DNA of 64,000 nt from Candidatus Woesearchaeota archaeon (GCA_017609645.1 JAFCDQ010000001.1:186001-250000); one strand, 5' to 3'. Shown: positions 42,220 to 51,195, numbered from the stretch's first letter. Numbers and translations are program-made. Notes: generated by a model not told the origin, from the sequence alone.

Positions 42220-43038
42220 TCACTCAAAATATTCACGCGCATTATCAAAAATCTTTTTACCAGGACCATATTTAGGAACAGGCTCGCCTTTACGTTTATA
42301 TTCTTCTTTTAATAAAGTCCAATTAGGAAGTTGCGTAAACCATAAAGCTCTTTCAGGATGAGGCATCAAACCAATTAACCTGCCAGTTGGGTTAGTAATA
42401 CAGGCGATATTATTTAAAGAACCATTAGGATCTGCCTGCAAATTTTGATCCTTGCAAATTACACCTTCAACATATCTTGCGCCAACAAGATTATTATCTT
42501 CAATCTCCTGCAAAACTTTTGCATTCGCGAAAAATTTACCTTCGCCATGAGCAATAGGAAACTGTGTTACATCAATTCCTTTAGTCCAGGGACTATTATT
42601 ATAAAATTTCAAATCAACCCATCTATCAAAATATCTTGCATTAGGATTATCCTCAACAGGATCATTAAAATCAAGAGCAACTTGCTGCTCGCCTAGCTTT
42701 CCACTAACGCCTTTTAACAAACCCAAATTAACCATGACCTGAAAACCATTACAAACTCCCATAACAAGCTTATCAGCTTCAACAAATTTTAACAATTCAT
42801 CCCAATAATTATTTCTAATCTTATTTGCTAAAGCATTACCAGAACCAGTATCATCACCATAAGAAAAACCACCAGGAAAAAATAAACCTTGAAAATCATT
42901 TAAATTAATATAACCCTCAATAATATCATTAATATGACCTTTTTTTGCGTTAATGCCAGAATTCTTAAGTGCCAATTCTGTTTCATCGTCACAATTAGTT
43001 CCAAATCCAGTAGGTATTAAAAAACTTGGTTTTGCCAT
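42220..43038 (-). CDS. purQ: FGAM synthase glutaminase subunit PurQ
   Basis: 272 aa from the ATG at 43038, with GAGG just upstream inside purL. Class I glutamine amidotransferase that feeds ammonia to PurL. Nucleophile Cys in VMGVCNGFQVMVNLGLL (about residue 97), the FPGGFSYGDDTGSG loop, and His/Glu in GLMPHPERALW. Overlaps or abuts the purL stop (43040). Confidence 0.94.
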   Translation of the reverse strand: MAKPSFLIPTGFGTNCDDETELALKNSGINAKKGHINDIIEGYINLNDFQGLFFPGGFSYGDDTGSGNALANKIRNNYWDELLKFVEADKLVMGVCNGFQVMVNLGLLKGVSGKLGEQQVALDFNDPVEDNPNARYFDRWVDLKFYNNSPWTKGIDVTQFPIAHGEGKFFANAKVLQEIEDNNLVGARYVEGVICKDQNLQADPNGSLNNIACITNPTGRLIGLMPHPERALWFTQLPNWTLLKEEYKRKGEPVPKYGPGKKIFDNAREYFE

Positions 43039-43039
43039 T

Positions 43040-46000
43040 TTAAAAATCCTCAAAAGTTGTTTTATATGAATTTAATAAGTTGTCTGCATTTGTATTAATG
43101 ATTTCTTTACCTTCTTCACCATGAACAATGAATTTATTATCAGCTCTAACGACACCAATCTGAGCAAAAGCATTACCTTTCATAATATTTTCAAACTCTT
43201 CTTTATAATCAGGATTAATTGTAACAACTAATCTTCCCTGGCTTTCTGAAAATACACTAAAGTCATCTCTTGAACTGCTGCCTGGAATATTTTCAAGATA
43301 AATATCCATACCAAGTTTACCGCCCATAGATGTTTTTGCAAGAGCAACAGCTAATCCTCCTCTCTCTACACTTTGAGCAGAAGCAACAAATTCTTCATCA
43401 ACAGCTTTTGACAAAGCTCTGTAAACTTTATTATTTTTCTTAGGGTCGACTTTAGGAACAGCATTGCCAATATATTTTTCATTTCTTAATTCCTCCCCTT
43501 TCATAGCAAGATACTCAGAAGCTCCAAGTTCATCATTAGTCTCTCCGAGAATGTAAACTAAATCATCTGCAAATTTAGCATCTAAAGAAACTGCTTTTTT
43601 AGCATCCTGCATAACACCAACAGAAGAAACTAACAAAGTAGGAGGCACAGAAATCTTAATAGGAGTTCCATTTTCATCATATCCTTTGAAATCATTAAAC
43701 ATACTGTCTTTTCCTGAAATAAAAGGAGTTCCATAGGCTGTTGCATAATCATAACAAGCTTGCACAGCTCTCTTTAACTGACCAAGACGTTCAGGTTCAT
43801 CAGAACTACACCAACAAAAATTATCCAACAACGCGAGATGATCAAGATTCGCGCCAACAGATACAGCATTTCTAATCGCAGTATCAATAGCACAAGCAGC
43901 CATGTGATACGTATCAATATCACTATAAGACGGATTAATTCCTTGAGATGAAACTACTGCTTTTTCAGAATCAAGAACTGGTTTTGTAACAGTGGCGTTT
44001 CCATTAACTCTGCCCTTGCCTTGCAAAGGTTTAATCACAGAACCGCCTTGTACTTCATGATCATACTGCTGAGAAATAAATTCAAAACTAGCCATGTTAG
44101 GTCTGCTAAGCATAGAATGCAAAGAATTTGTAAGATCCTCGAGAAGAGGAATATCAGGTTCGTCGTAAACAGCAGGAGTATAAGTAGTAGTAATAGGTCT
44201 AGCAGGCAAACCATCATGTAAGAAATTCATATCAATATCCATGATTGTCGTTTTCGCATATTCAACAATACATTTATTAGAATCATTAAACTCGCCAATA
44301 ACAGTTGCTTCAACACCACGTCTTTTCATAAGATCAGAAAATTGATTCCATTTTTCTTTAGGAACAGACAAGGTCATTCTTTCTTGAGACTCAGAAATCC
44401 AAGTTTTCCAAGGAGTTAATCCAGGATATTTAAGAGGAACTTTATCTAACTCTACATGACAACCTCCGCATTCTTTAGCCATCTCTGCAACAGAACAAGA
44501 CAAACCACCAGCACCATTGTCAGTAATACTAGTATATAAACCAAGATCTCTAGCTTCTTTAACAATAGCGTCACTTAATTTTTTCTGAGTAATAGGATCA
44601 CCAATCTGAACAGCAGTAACTGGACTGCCAGAATCCATTGCTTCTGAAGAAAAAGTAGCGCCATGCACGCCATCTTCGCCGACTCTGCCGCCTGCCATAA
44701 CAATATAATCACCTGGCTGAGCTTGTTTTTCATGAGAAGGTCTGCCTGCACTTTCGCGAGGAATCAAAGACTGTACGCCAACATAAACTAAAGGTTTGCC
44801 TTTGTAACGTTTATCAAAAAACATAAAACCTTGAGGAGTAGGAATGCCAGAACAATTACCCCCAAAATTAACCCCGTCAATAACTCCGTCCATTATCTGA
44901 CGAGGAGAAAGCATTTTTTGAGTTAAAGCTTCATCTTTGAAAAAAACATCAGGAATAATTTGAGCAGGGTCTTTACCTTTTTGAGTTGGCCAAACACGAT
45001 CGATAATTCTTGCATCTCTTCTCTTAGGATCTGCAAAAGTGCCAGAAGGATCAATAATTTTCTGTTTTGGTCTAGGATCTGCAAAACAATAACCAAAACG
45101 ATGATTAAATGGTTTAGCACCAAGACCAAAGCCCATAGCATCTCTATCAACACCAACAATGCCTGTAATAGAGCCACCATAAGGATCAAGAGCAGAAGGA
45201 GCATTATGAGTTTCGACTTTATCACCAATCAAATATCTTTCATCAAAAACAATTCCTCCAGAATTATCCTTGAATACAGAAACACAAAAATCTTTGTCAC
45301 CTTTTTTTCTTCTAATTGTATCAGTAGCGCCTTTAATAAAAGTATTAAACAAACCATCTTCAAACTCATCAATAGGGTCTGCAAAAATAGTATGTTTGCA
45401 ATGCTCTGACCAAGTCTGAGCAATAGACTCAAGCTCAATATCAGAAGGATTTCTGTTTTGTTCTTTAAAATAATCCTGAATAGTTTTCATATAAGTCAAA
45501 TCAAGAGCAAGAGGCCCACGACGAACTTTCTGAAAATACTTATCATCTTTCTTCAGGAGATCACCAAGCTTTAATTCATCATTTTGATATAATTTTCTTA
45601 ATTGCAAATATTCATTAACATTTAATTCTCTATCATGATCAAAAACACCCATCTTGCCAATTCTTTTTAATTCAGAATCATCCACATTCAGAATATCAAC
45701 AATATCTGCTTTAGGCAGTTGATCGATCTTAACCTTAGGAACAACAACATCCATTCCTCCTTTTAAGAAATCATCATAACTTTTGATATAAACTCTTTCA
45801 ATAACCTTATTAGCTAAATTACCTGCAATTTCTTCAACATCTGATTTAGTAAGATCGCCAGAAAGAAAAGTAACTTGAGATGTGTAAGCACCTTCTGCAG
45901 GATTTAATTTTGTTTTAAATAAATCTTCAATACCTTCTTTAGTTGTATTCGCAACATTATCTGTAACACCTGGCAAGAAACCAACTTCAATAGCCCAATC

Positions 46001-46234
46001 AAATTTTTCAGGGGTCAGAGGCTGAGCAACCTTATAATCTTGAGTAACAGGATTAACCAACATAGAAGCAACTTTTTCAAGCTGAGAAGCATCTAAAACA
46101 GAATCAACAGTATAAACATCAACAAGCTGAACATCATTAATTTTATCAGCAAAACCTAAACTTTGCAGCTTCTTTTTTCTAACTTTAGCTCTGCTATCAG
46201 AAAGTTTAGCTTTAATTTCAATTCTCTGTGCCAA
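43040..46234 (-). CDS. purL: FGAM synthase PurL with PurS-like domains fused at the N-terminus
   Basis: 1,064 aa. Most archaea use a PurL of about 700-750 aa plus a separate PurS. Here residues about 1-165 hold two PurS-like ferredoxin folds (KLQSLGFADKINDVQLVDVY and FDWAIEVGFLPGVTDNVA), followed by the catalytic core: WSEHCKHTIF, KVETHNAPSALDPYGG, and the FGAM half with GATFSSEAMDSG and VEVGAN-like regions. Converts FGAR, ATP and PurQ-derived ammonia to FGAM. The start is TTG at 46234, supported by an AGAGGA Shine-Dalgarno 6 nt upstream. 17 nt after PCNA. Confidence 0.93.
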   Translation of the reverse strand: MAQRIEIKAKLSDSRAKVRKKKLQSLGFADKINDVQLVDVYTVDSVLDASQLEKVASMLVNPVTQDYKVAQPLTPEKFDWAIEVGFLPGVTDNVANTTKEGIEDLFKTKLNPAEGAYTSQVTFLSGDLTKSDVEEIAGNLANKVIERVYIKSYDDFLKGGMDVVVPKVKIDQLPKADIVDILNVDDSELKRIGKMGVFDHDRELNVNEYLQLRKLYQNDELKLGDLLKKDDKYFQKVRRGPLALDLTYMKTIQDYFKEQNRNPSDIELESIAQTWSEHCKHTIFADPIDEFEDGLFNTFIKGATDTIRRKKGDKDFCVSVFKDNSGGIVFDERYLIGDKVETHNAPSALDPYGGSITGIVGVDRDAMGFGLGAKPFNHRFGYCFADPRPKQKIIDPSGTFADPKRRDARIIDRVWPTQKGKDPAQIIPDVFFKDEALTQKMLSPRQIMDGVIDGVNFGGNCSGIPTPQGFMFFDKRYKGKPLVYVGVQSLIPRESAGRPSHEKQAQPGDYIVMAGGRVGEDGVHGATFSSEAMDSGSPVTAVQIGDPITQKKLSDAIVKEARDLGLYTSITDNGAGGLSCSVAEMAKECGGCHVELDKVPLKYPGLTPWKTWISESQERMTLSVPKEKWNQFSDLMKRRGVEATVIGEFNDSNKCIVEYAKTTIMDIDMNFLHDGLPARPITTTYTPAVYDEPDIPLLEDLTNSLHSMLSRPNMASFEFISQQYDHEVQGGSVIKPLQGKGRVNGNATVTKPVLDSEKAVVSSQGINPSYSDIDTYHMAACAIDTAIRNAVSVGANLDHLALLDNFCWCSSDEPERLGQLKRAVQACYDYATAYGTPFISGKDSMFNDFKGYDENGTPIKISVPPTLLVSSVGVMQDAKKAVSLDAKFADDLVYILGETNDELGASEYLAMKGEELRNEKYIGNAVPKVDPKKNNKVYRALSKAVDEEFVASAQSVERGGLAVALAKTSMGGKLGMDIYLENIPGSSSRDDFSVFSESQGRLVVTINPDYKEEFENIMKGNAFAQIGVVRADNKFIVHGEEGKEIINTNADNLLNSYKTTFEDF

Positions 46235-46251
46235 ATTAAATCCTCTGTAAA

Positions 46252-46998
46252 CTAATCATTCTCGACTCTAGGAGCGAGAATAAAACTTAGTAAAAGTTTG
46301 TCAGTCACTTTATAATCAATTCTTAAAGGATAATCCTGATTAAATCTGATTTCAACAGTATCACTAAGCTTGCCGCCTTGCATCATTTTCTTCAAGTATT
46401 CAATAGAATACTTTGCAGTCACAGTAGCAGAAGTTTCTGAAGAAATATTAGTAATATCATCTTTCTTAATTTCAATATGAGCCTTGCTTAAATCACCTTC
46501 AGCTTTTACACTAAATTTTTCAGGCTCTGCATTAAAAGTAACACTCTCTGCGACAATATCAGCGTCAGTAATAGCGTTATTCAAAACTTCAGATTTAGTA
46601 GTAATAATAATAGGAAATTCCAAACTAGGCACTTTTTGCTCATTTTCCTCTAGATCTAAAAGAGGCAGGCTAAAAGTTCTAGTATTAAAAGATTTTAATT
46701 GAATCTTTAACTTGTTCTCTTCAGCAATCTCTAAAGTCAGCACATCAGAAGCATTTGCTCTCCTCAAGACCTGCTTAAAATTCGCAAGATTAATTCCAAT
46801 TTCTTTTTCTTCATCAATCTGATATTCAACAAAATTACTTGCAAGAAGCTTAAAAATCACCATTGCAACATTAGCAGGGTCCATTGCGATACATTCAAGA
46901 CCTTCTTTAGTAACTTTAAACCTTGCTTCATTAACTAACTCAGACAAGATAGAAATACTATCTTTCAAATATCCGGGTTCTGCTAAGACTAACCTCAT
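46252..46998 (-). CDS. pcn: Proliferating cell nuclear antigen (sliding clamp)
   Basis: 248 aa, normal for a homotrimeric archaeal PCNA. Recognisable: start RLVLAEPGYLKDSISILSE, GLECIAMDPANVAMV, and the C-terminal DYPLRIDYKVTDKLLLSFILAPRVEND. Tethers PolD, whose DP2 here ends in a PIP-like motif, and other replication enzymes. TATA at 47041-47049 with a leader of about 20 nt that has an AAGGGGA. First gene of the operon continuing into purLQMN. Confidence 0.96.
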   Translation of the reverse strand: MRLVLAEPGYLKDSISILSELVNEARFKVTKEGLECIAMDPANVAMVIFKLLASNFVEYQIDEEKEIGINLANFKQVLRRANASDVLTLEIAEENKLKIQLKSFNTRTFSLPLLDLEENEQKVPSLEFPIIITTKSEVLNNAITDADIVAESVTFNAEPEKFSVKAEGDLSKAHIEIKKDDITNISSETSATVTAKYSIEYLKKMMQGGKLSDTVEIRFNQDYPLRIDYKVTDKLLLSFILAPRVEND

Positions 46999-47060
46999 TT
47001 TTTCAGTGTTTTCCCCTTAAAGTCGTGATGAAACAGCAAGTTTAAAAAGTTTTTGCAACT

Positions 47061-48401
47061 CTAATCTATATTAACGACTTGACCATTAATTACAATAAAA
47101 GAATTCTCACCAAGATTAAAACCAAGCTCTTCCATCACACCAGACATACAAAGAGTCTTTTCTTCGTCACCATGAGCAGGAATAAGATATTTAGGCTTGA
47201 TTATTTTAATGAATTTCTCAATATCTTCTCTGAAAGAGTGGCCGGAAACATGCACATCCTTAATAATCTTCACATCTAACTTATTCAGCTTTTCCTCAAG
47301 AATTTCCCTATTTTCTTCATTAATTTCAGCAGGAATCACACTAGAACTAAAAATAACTAAATCATTCTTGTCAAAAACAAAAGGCAATTTCTTATTAGCC
47401 ATTTTTGAAAGAGTTGCTTTAGGCTCGCCTTGATGGCCAGTAACAACAAGCAAACTCTTTTCTTTACCTTTTTGCATAACCTGCTTCAAATACCTTCTCG
47501 TTTGCTTAGCAAATTTAGAAATAACAATACCATCAAAATTAGTAATATCACAATCCTGTGCGGCAAAAGAATATTTAGCAATGCTCCTACCTAAAAAATA
47601 AACTTTTCTATTCATCAACTTGCCAATATCTGCAATATTTTTAAGACGCTCAATATGGCTTGCAAAAGTAGTCACAATAATTCCTTTATTTTCATTATCA
47701 GGATTGAGCAAAATTTCTTTCAATTGTTTCTTAACATCTGTTTCAGAACCAGTATGGCCTTTCTTACAAGAATACAAACAATCCTGAATCAATAGTTTAA
47801 CACCTTTCTTAGAAAGTTCTTTCATCCTCTTATAATCTGGAGCAGGACCTAATGTGGGAGTATCATCAAGACGATAATCATTACCATACATAATAATGCC
47901 TTCTTTTGTATGCAAAACAACAATAACAGTCTGAGGAGTGCTATGAGTTGTGTGAACAAATTCAATCTTAGTATCCTGTGAAATCTTAAACTGCTTGCCA
48001 GGTTTTAACTCAATAATCTTATTCTCAAAATCAATACCTTCATCTCTGATAATTGTTCTCAAAACATTAGCTGTAAAAGGACTGCAAACAATTGGAGCAT
48101 TATAACGATGAGCAAGCCAAGGAACAGCGCCCATGTGATCAAGATGCGCATGAGTTAAAATAATAGCTTTCACATCAGTTCTCCAATCTTCAATTTGCTT
48201 ATCCTGCGGAATTGCATCAGCTTTTTTTAACCTAGATTCTGACAAAGGAACAAACTCTTCACGTTCTTCTTCTGTCAGAGCAATATAATTAGGCATATGT
48301 AAGCCCATGTCAAGAACAAAGACTTCATCATTTACTTTAACAGCAGACATATTTCTACCAATCTCGCCAAATCCACCGACTGCCTTAAATGTTATTACCA
48401 T
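47061..48401 (-). CDS. rnj: Ribonuclease J (archaeal RNase J)
   Basis: 446 aa beta-CASP metallo-beta-lactamase ribonuclease with 5'-3' exonuclease activity. Motif 2 LTHAHLDHMGAVPW (about residue 82-95), HTTHSTPQ, YGNDYRLD, the beta-CASP VVTGHQGEP, VSGHSFREDI and the final PAHGDEEKTL. Leaderless: TATA at 48424-48433. Single gene between PCNA and tRNA-Leu. In archaea without exosome-dominant decay it is a main mRNA-turnover enzyme. Confidence 0.93.
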   Translation of the reverse strand: MVITFKAVGGFGEIGRNMSAVKVNDEVFVLDMGLHMPNYIALTEEEREEFVPLSESRLKKADAIPQDKQIEDWRTDVKAIILTHAHLDHMGAVPWLAHRYNAPIVCSPFTANVLRTIIRDEGIDFENKIIELKPGKQFKISQDTKIEFVHTTHSTPQTVIVVLHTKEGIIMYGNDYRLDDTPTLGPAPDYKRMKELSKKGVKLLIQDCLYSCKKGHTGSETDVKKQLKEILLNPDNENKGIIVTTFASHIERLKNIADIGKLMNRKVYFLGRSIAKYSFAAQDCDITNFDGIVISKFAKQTRRYLKQVMQKGKEKSLLVVTGHQGEPKATLSKMANKKLPFVFDKNDLVIFSSSVIPAEINEENREILEEKLNKLDVKIIKDVHVSGHSFREDIEKFIKIIKPKYLIPAHGDEEKTLCMSGVMEELGFNLGENSFIVINGQVVNID

Positions 48402-48462
48402 AAGTAAGATTTAGTGGTGATGCTTTTAAAAACTTTTGTTACGGATTTTTTAGAACTATGAG

Positions 48463-48552
48463 TGCGGGAGGCAGGACTCATCCCCTGGCCTGCGGCCAGC
48501 TATGTCTCCCTGCGGTCGACTGTTGTTTTTATTTATGCGGGAGGCAGGACTC
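48463..48552. repeat. 17-bp direct repeat of the tRNA-Leu 3' end (att-like)
   Basis: TGCGGGAGGCAGGACTC occurs at 48463-48479 and again at 48536-48552, where it is the complement of the acceptor/T-arm 3' part of tRNA-Leu(CAA). Between them is a perfect hairpin CTGGCC-TGC-GGCCAG (48485-48499). Such 3'-end duplications mark tRNA-targeting integration sites; with 56 bp between the copies, only a scar would remain. A decayed tRNA copy is the alternative. Confidence 0.5.
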
Positions 48553-48637
48553 GAACCTGCGAAGGCACTAAGCCACATGGTTTCTAATGCTTAAAGCGAT
48601 TTGAGCCATGCCCATTTGACCACTCTGGAACTCCCGC
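48536..48637 (-). tRNA. tRNA-Leu(CAA) with probable 18-nt intron
   Basis: Class II cloverleaf on the minus strand: acceptor GCGGGAG/CTCCCGC (48637-48631 with 48543-48537), D stem CCA/TGG, anticodon stem CATGG/CCATG, long variable arm GGC/GCC, T arm GCAGG-TTCGAGT-CCTGC, discriminator A at 48536; CCA not encoded. The anticodon loop is 25 nt; assuming a canonical intron after position 37, the loop is CTCAAA+A and the anticodon CAA. TATA-like element at 48661-48671, about 29 nt upstream. The anticodon depends on the intron position. Confidence 0.85.
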
Positions 48638-48726
48638 GTATTAAGAAAAAGTAGCTAGCTTATATTTAAAAGTTTATTAAAAATCTTGCATGATTTAATA
48701 CTCTTTAGTGCAATATTTTCAATCCC

Positions 48727-48787
48727 AAAACTCGCGAATTATGAAATAACTTAAAACCATTGCAAATCACTTTGAAAAGCGAGTTTT
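48727..48787. terminator. Inverted repeat after the 48789-49130 gene
   Basis: AAAACTCGC (48727-48735) and GCGAGTTTT (48779-48787) form a perfect 9-bp inverted repeat around a 43-nt loop, directly after the stop codon of the coiled-coil operon. The transcript would end its stem in a U-rich run. Could be a terminator; function inferred only from position. Confidence 0.35.
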
Positions 48788-48788
48788 G

Positions 48789-49130
48789 TTACTGCAAACT
48801 GCCAAGTTTTTGTTCGATTTTAGAAAGTTCTGCTTCTAACTTATCTAATCTAGGAGAGCCACTTGATTTAATTTCAGGCAGAGAAATAGATTTAGCTCTT
48901 CTTTCAACTTTAGGAGCAGGAGACTTAGGCAATTTTGCTTCAAGCTTATAATTCAAAACAGAAATCTCATCAAAAATAGTATGCACATCAAAAAACAACT
49001 TTCTTTTTGCTTCTTTTAACTCAAGATATTCCTCCAAAATTTTCAAAGAACTAATCAAACTTCTAGAAGATTCTAATAATGCCCTTCTTTTATCAGAAGG
49101 ATCGGCAATACACATGAAAAATTCATCCAT
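48789..49130 (-). CDS. Small coiled-coil protein (third of three)
   Basis: 113 aa. Helical N-terminal half (LLESSRSLISSLKILEEYLEL), a basic/proline linker (PKSPAPKVERRAKS) and a terminal heptad coil (LDKLEAELSKIEQKLGSLQ). No known family. 1 nt after the previous gene, so certainly co-transcribed with the two paralogous coil proteins upstream. Confidence 0.6.
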   Translation of the reverse strand: MDEFFMCIADPSDKRRALLESSRSLISSLKILEEYLELKEAKRKLFFDVHTIFDEISVLNYKLEAKLPKSPAPKVERRAKSISLPEIKSSGSPRLDKLEAELSKIEQKLGSLQ

Positions 49131-49131
49131 T

Positions 49132-49347
49132 TTAGTCTAAAGCTCTGTTAATTTTATCAATTTTTTCTTCAACTTTATTCAAATTACTATTCCAACGCTC
49201 GACAGCTGTGTCTTCTTTTGATTTAATATCATAAATCTTAGCAAGCACTTCTCTAGCTTCTTTCACTTTATCACTCATTAAACTGAGAATTTCTTTAATA
49301 TCTTCATAATCCTCTAACTTGACAAAAATTTTACTTGTATTATCCAT
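49132..49347 (-). CDS. Small coiled-coil protein (second of three), paralogue of the first
   Basis: 71 aa from the ATG at 49347, supported by Shine-Dalgarno AGGGGAA. Starts KIFVKLEDYEDIKEILSLM and continues as one amphipathic helix to KVEEKIDKINRAL. It aligns with the C-terminal half of the upstream protein (PFFVSLSDYEKIEHDVKSI...W/F spacing...VEKKLTFVDKII), so the two arose by duplication. Function unknown; likely oligomerises with its neighbours. Confidence 0.65.
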   Translation of the reverse strand: MDNTSKIFVKLEDYEDIKEILSLMSDKVKEAREVLAKIYDIKSKEDTAVERWNSNLNKVEEKIDKINRALD

Positions 49348-49348
49348 T

Positions 49349-49852
49349 TTATTCCCCTGCTTTAGCAATAATCTTATCAACAAAAGTCAGTTTCTTTTCA
49401 ACTCCTTCAAGAAATGACCTCCACTTCTTAAATAAATTTTCCTCTGCACTAATAGCTTCACTTAAAATCCTAAGATTATCCTCAGCATCCTCAATCAAGT
49501 TCTCTATACTCTTAACATCATGCTCAATTTTTTCATAATCGCTTAAAGAAACAAAAAAAGGCCCTTTATCCTTAAATTCAGGACTTTCCTCTATTTCAGG
49601 CTCTTGAAACATAATAGGCTCTCTTTTTTCAACAACAATTTTTTCTTCAAATTCTCTTATAACAGGAGCTCCTGTCTTAGGTTTTGGCTCCATTTCGATT
49701 TCAGGAATAGAAAAATCAGGTTTTTCAAAAGACGGTTTAATAGGTTCAATATCGCCAATCTCTCCAAGTGCAGGAGGTATAGGCGGTGGAGGCGGAGGAA
49801 GTGAGTCCTCTGTCTTTTTCTCTTTTTTCTTCAAAAAATCTAAACCACCCAT
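49349..49852 (-). CDS. Proline-rich coiled-coil protein (first of three)
   Basis: 167 aa. Begins GGLDFLKKKEKKTED, then a run of about six prolines, an acidic/proline disordered region to about residue 95, and a coil domain (PFFVSLSDYEKIEHDVKSI...FKKWRSFLEGVEKKL). Resembles small adaptor proteins with a disordered arm. TATA-like CTTAAAAAC at 49878-49886 is centred 30 nt before the ATG. First gene of a three-gene operon with 1-nt gaps. Confidence 0.65.
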   Translation of the reverse strand: MGGLDFLKKKEKKTEDSLPPPPPPIPPALGEIGDIEPIKPSFEKPDFSIPEIEMEPKPKTGAPVIREFEEKIVVEKREPIMFQEPEIEESPEFKDKGPFFVSLSDYEKIEHDVKSIENLIEDAEDNLRILSEAISAEENLFKKWRSFLEGVEKKLTFVDKIIAKAGE

Positions 49853-49980
49853 AAATAAAAAATCAAGGGATGAAGGCTTAAAAACTTTTGGAACTATCCC
49901 TGAATAGTTACAACGAGCAATTTCTTGTATGGCGACAGAATGTGCAAATATATAAAAAGAACAATAAAATGATTAAACCC

Positions 49981-50544
49981 ATGAACCAAAAAATAGAGAT
50001 ACGTGCAATAATAGAAATGCTAGGCGCACCAAAAGAACACATAGAAAAAACACTAAAAGATTATATTGAAAAACTCAAAAACGAACAAACAATAACCCAT
50101 ACTGAATACGCCGAAGCAGAACAAAAAGGCAAATTTTATTCTATATTTGTAGAAATAGAAATGGAATTCACAAACATGGAAGATGTACTGACATTTTGCT
50201 TTGACAGCATGCCAAGCTCAGTAGAAATCATGAGCCCGGAAAAATTATCATTTGAAGCAAATGTGCTGACAGGATTTTTGAATGACCTGCAAGCAAAAAT
50301 ACACCAGGTAGATGCATTAATCAAAGATGTTTCAGCAAAACAACAATTACTGGATACAAATGCACTTAATATACTGCATAATTTTATACATCATTTATTA
50401 AAAGAAGAAAACAAAACAATAAAACAAATAAGCGACAAAATAGGAATAGGAGAAAAAGAAACAGAATCATTCTTGAACATTATGATAAAAAAGGGGTTAA
50501 TAAAAGAAGATGGCGGAAAATACTCTGTTGCATCTAAAACATAA
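49981..50544 (+). CDS. Helical protein with C-terminal winged helix, upstream of ScpB
   Basis: 187 aa from the ATG at 49981; TATA AATATATAAAA at 49947-49957 is centred 29 nt upstream, which favours this leaderless start over ATG 49969 or 49888. N-terminal alpha/beta part (KIEIRAIIEMLGAPKEHIEK) and a C-terminal winged-helix-like segment (TIKQISDKIGIGEKETESFL, then KGLIKEDGGKYSV). Unrecognised. It overlaps scpB by 35 nt, suggesting translational coupling and a link to chromosome segregation. Confidence 0.65.
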   Translation: MNQKIEIRAIIEMLGAPKEHIEKTLKDYIEKLKNEQTITHTEYAEAEQKGKFYSIFVEIEMEFTNMEDVLTFCFDSMPSSVEIMSPEKLSFEANVLTGFLNDLQAKIHQVDALIKDVSAKQQLLDTNALNILHNFIHHLLKEENKTIKQISDKIGIGEKETESFLNIMIKKGLIKEDGGKYSVASKT

Positions 50545-51193
50545 AATAGAATCTTTGTTGTTTTCAGCAGCAAGAAGATTAACAGTAGATGAAATTAGAA
50601 GACTGACAAGAGCAAATGAAGAAGATGTTCTAAGATGTTTACATGACTACAAAAAAGAACTAGAAGAAAAAGGAAGCAGCATACATCTGGTTAAAGAAGA
50701 TGACACCTGGCAATTAACAGTAAAAGACCAATACATCCCTGTAATAAAAAAAGTAGTGACAAGAACAGAAATGCCAAAAACAATAGTAGAAACATTAGCA
50801 GTTGTAGCATACAAAGCACCAGTATTACAAAGTGCTGTGGTGAAGGTAAGAACAAACAAAGCATATACCCACTTAGCTTATTTAGAAAAAGAAGGATTCA
50901 TAACAAGAGAAAAAAAAGGCAGAACAAGATTACTCAGATTAACTCCAAAATTCTATGATTATTTTAATCTAGATCCAAGACAAGTAAAACAAGCATTTGA
51001 AGAACAAATCAAAGTAATGCCCTACGGCAAAAAAGAACTAGATAATGCTGTAAAGGAAGCAGAAAAAGAAGTGCAAGAAGATGAAAAGAAAGAAAAAGGC
51101 TCAGAATTAACCGCAGAAGAAAAAAAAGTAGATGCAAAAGTGAAGGAGTTACTGACTGGAGAAGCTGAAAAAGAAGAGAAAAAAGAGGGCTAA
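50510..51193 (+). CDS. scpB: Segregation and condensation protein ScpB
   Basis: 227 aa kleisin-associated winged-helix protein of the SMC-ScpAB condensin. Two wHTH domains: IESLLFSAARRLTVDEIRR and the conserved PKTIVETLAVVAYKAPVLQS, then a LRLTPKFYDYFNL end. The C-terminal 40 residues are a Lys/Glu tail. SMC and ScpA are not in the window. Overlaps the upstream gene; followed directly by the zinc-ribbon gene and gyrA. Confidence 0.92.
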   Translation: MAENTLLHLKHKIESLLFSAARRLTVDEIRRLTRANEEDVLRCLHDYKKELEEKGSSIHLVKEDDTWQLTVKDQYIPVIKKVVTRTEMPKTIVETLAVVAYKAPVLQSAVVKVRTNKAYTHLAYLEKEGFITREKKGRTRLLRLTPKFYDYFNLDPRQVKQAFEEQIKVMPYGKKELDNAVKEAEKEVQEDEKKEKGSELTAEEKKVDAKVKELLTGEAEKEEKKEG

Positions 51194-51195
51194 AA

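Noticed and set aside
48463-48535. Second tRNA gene next to tRNA-Leu(CAA)
   Set aside because: Only 17 nt match the tRNA 3' end; no D or anticodon arm can be formed.
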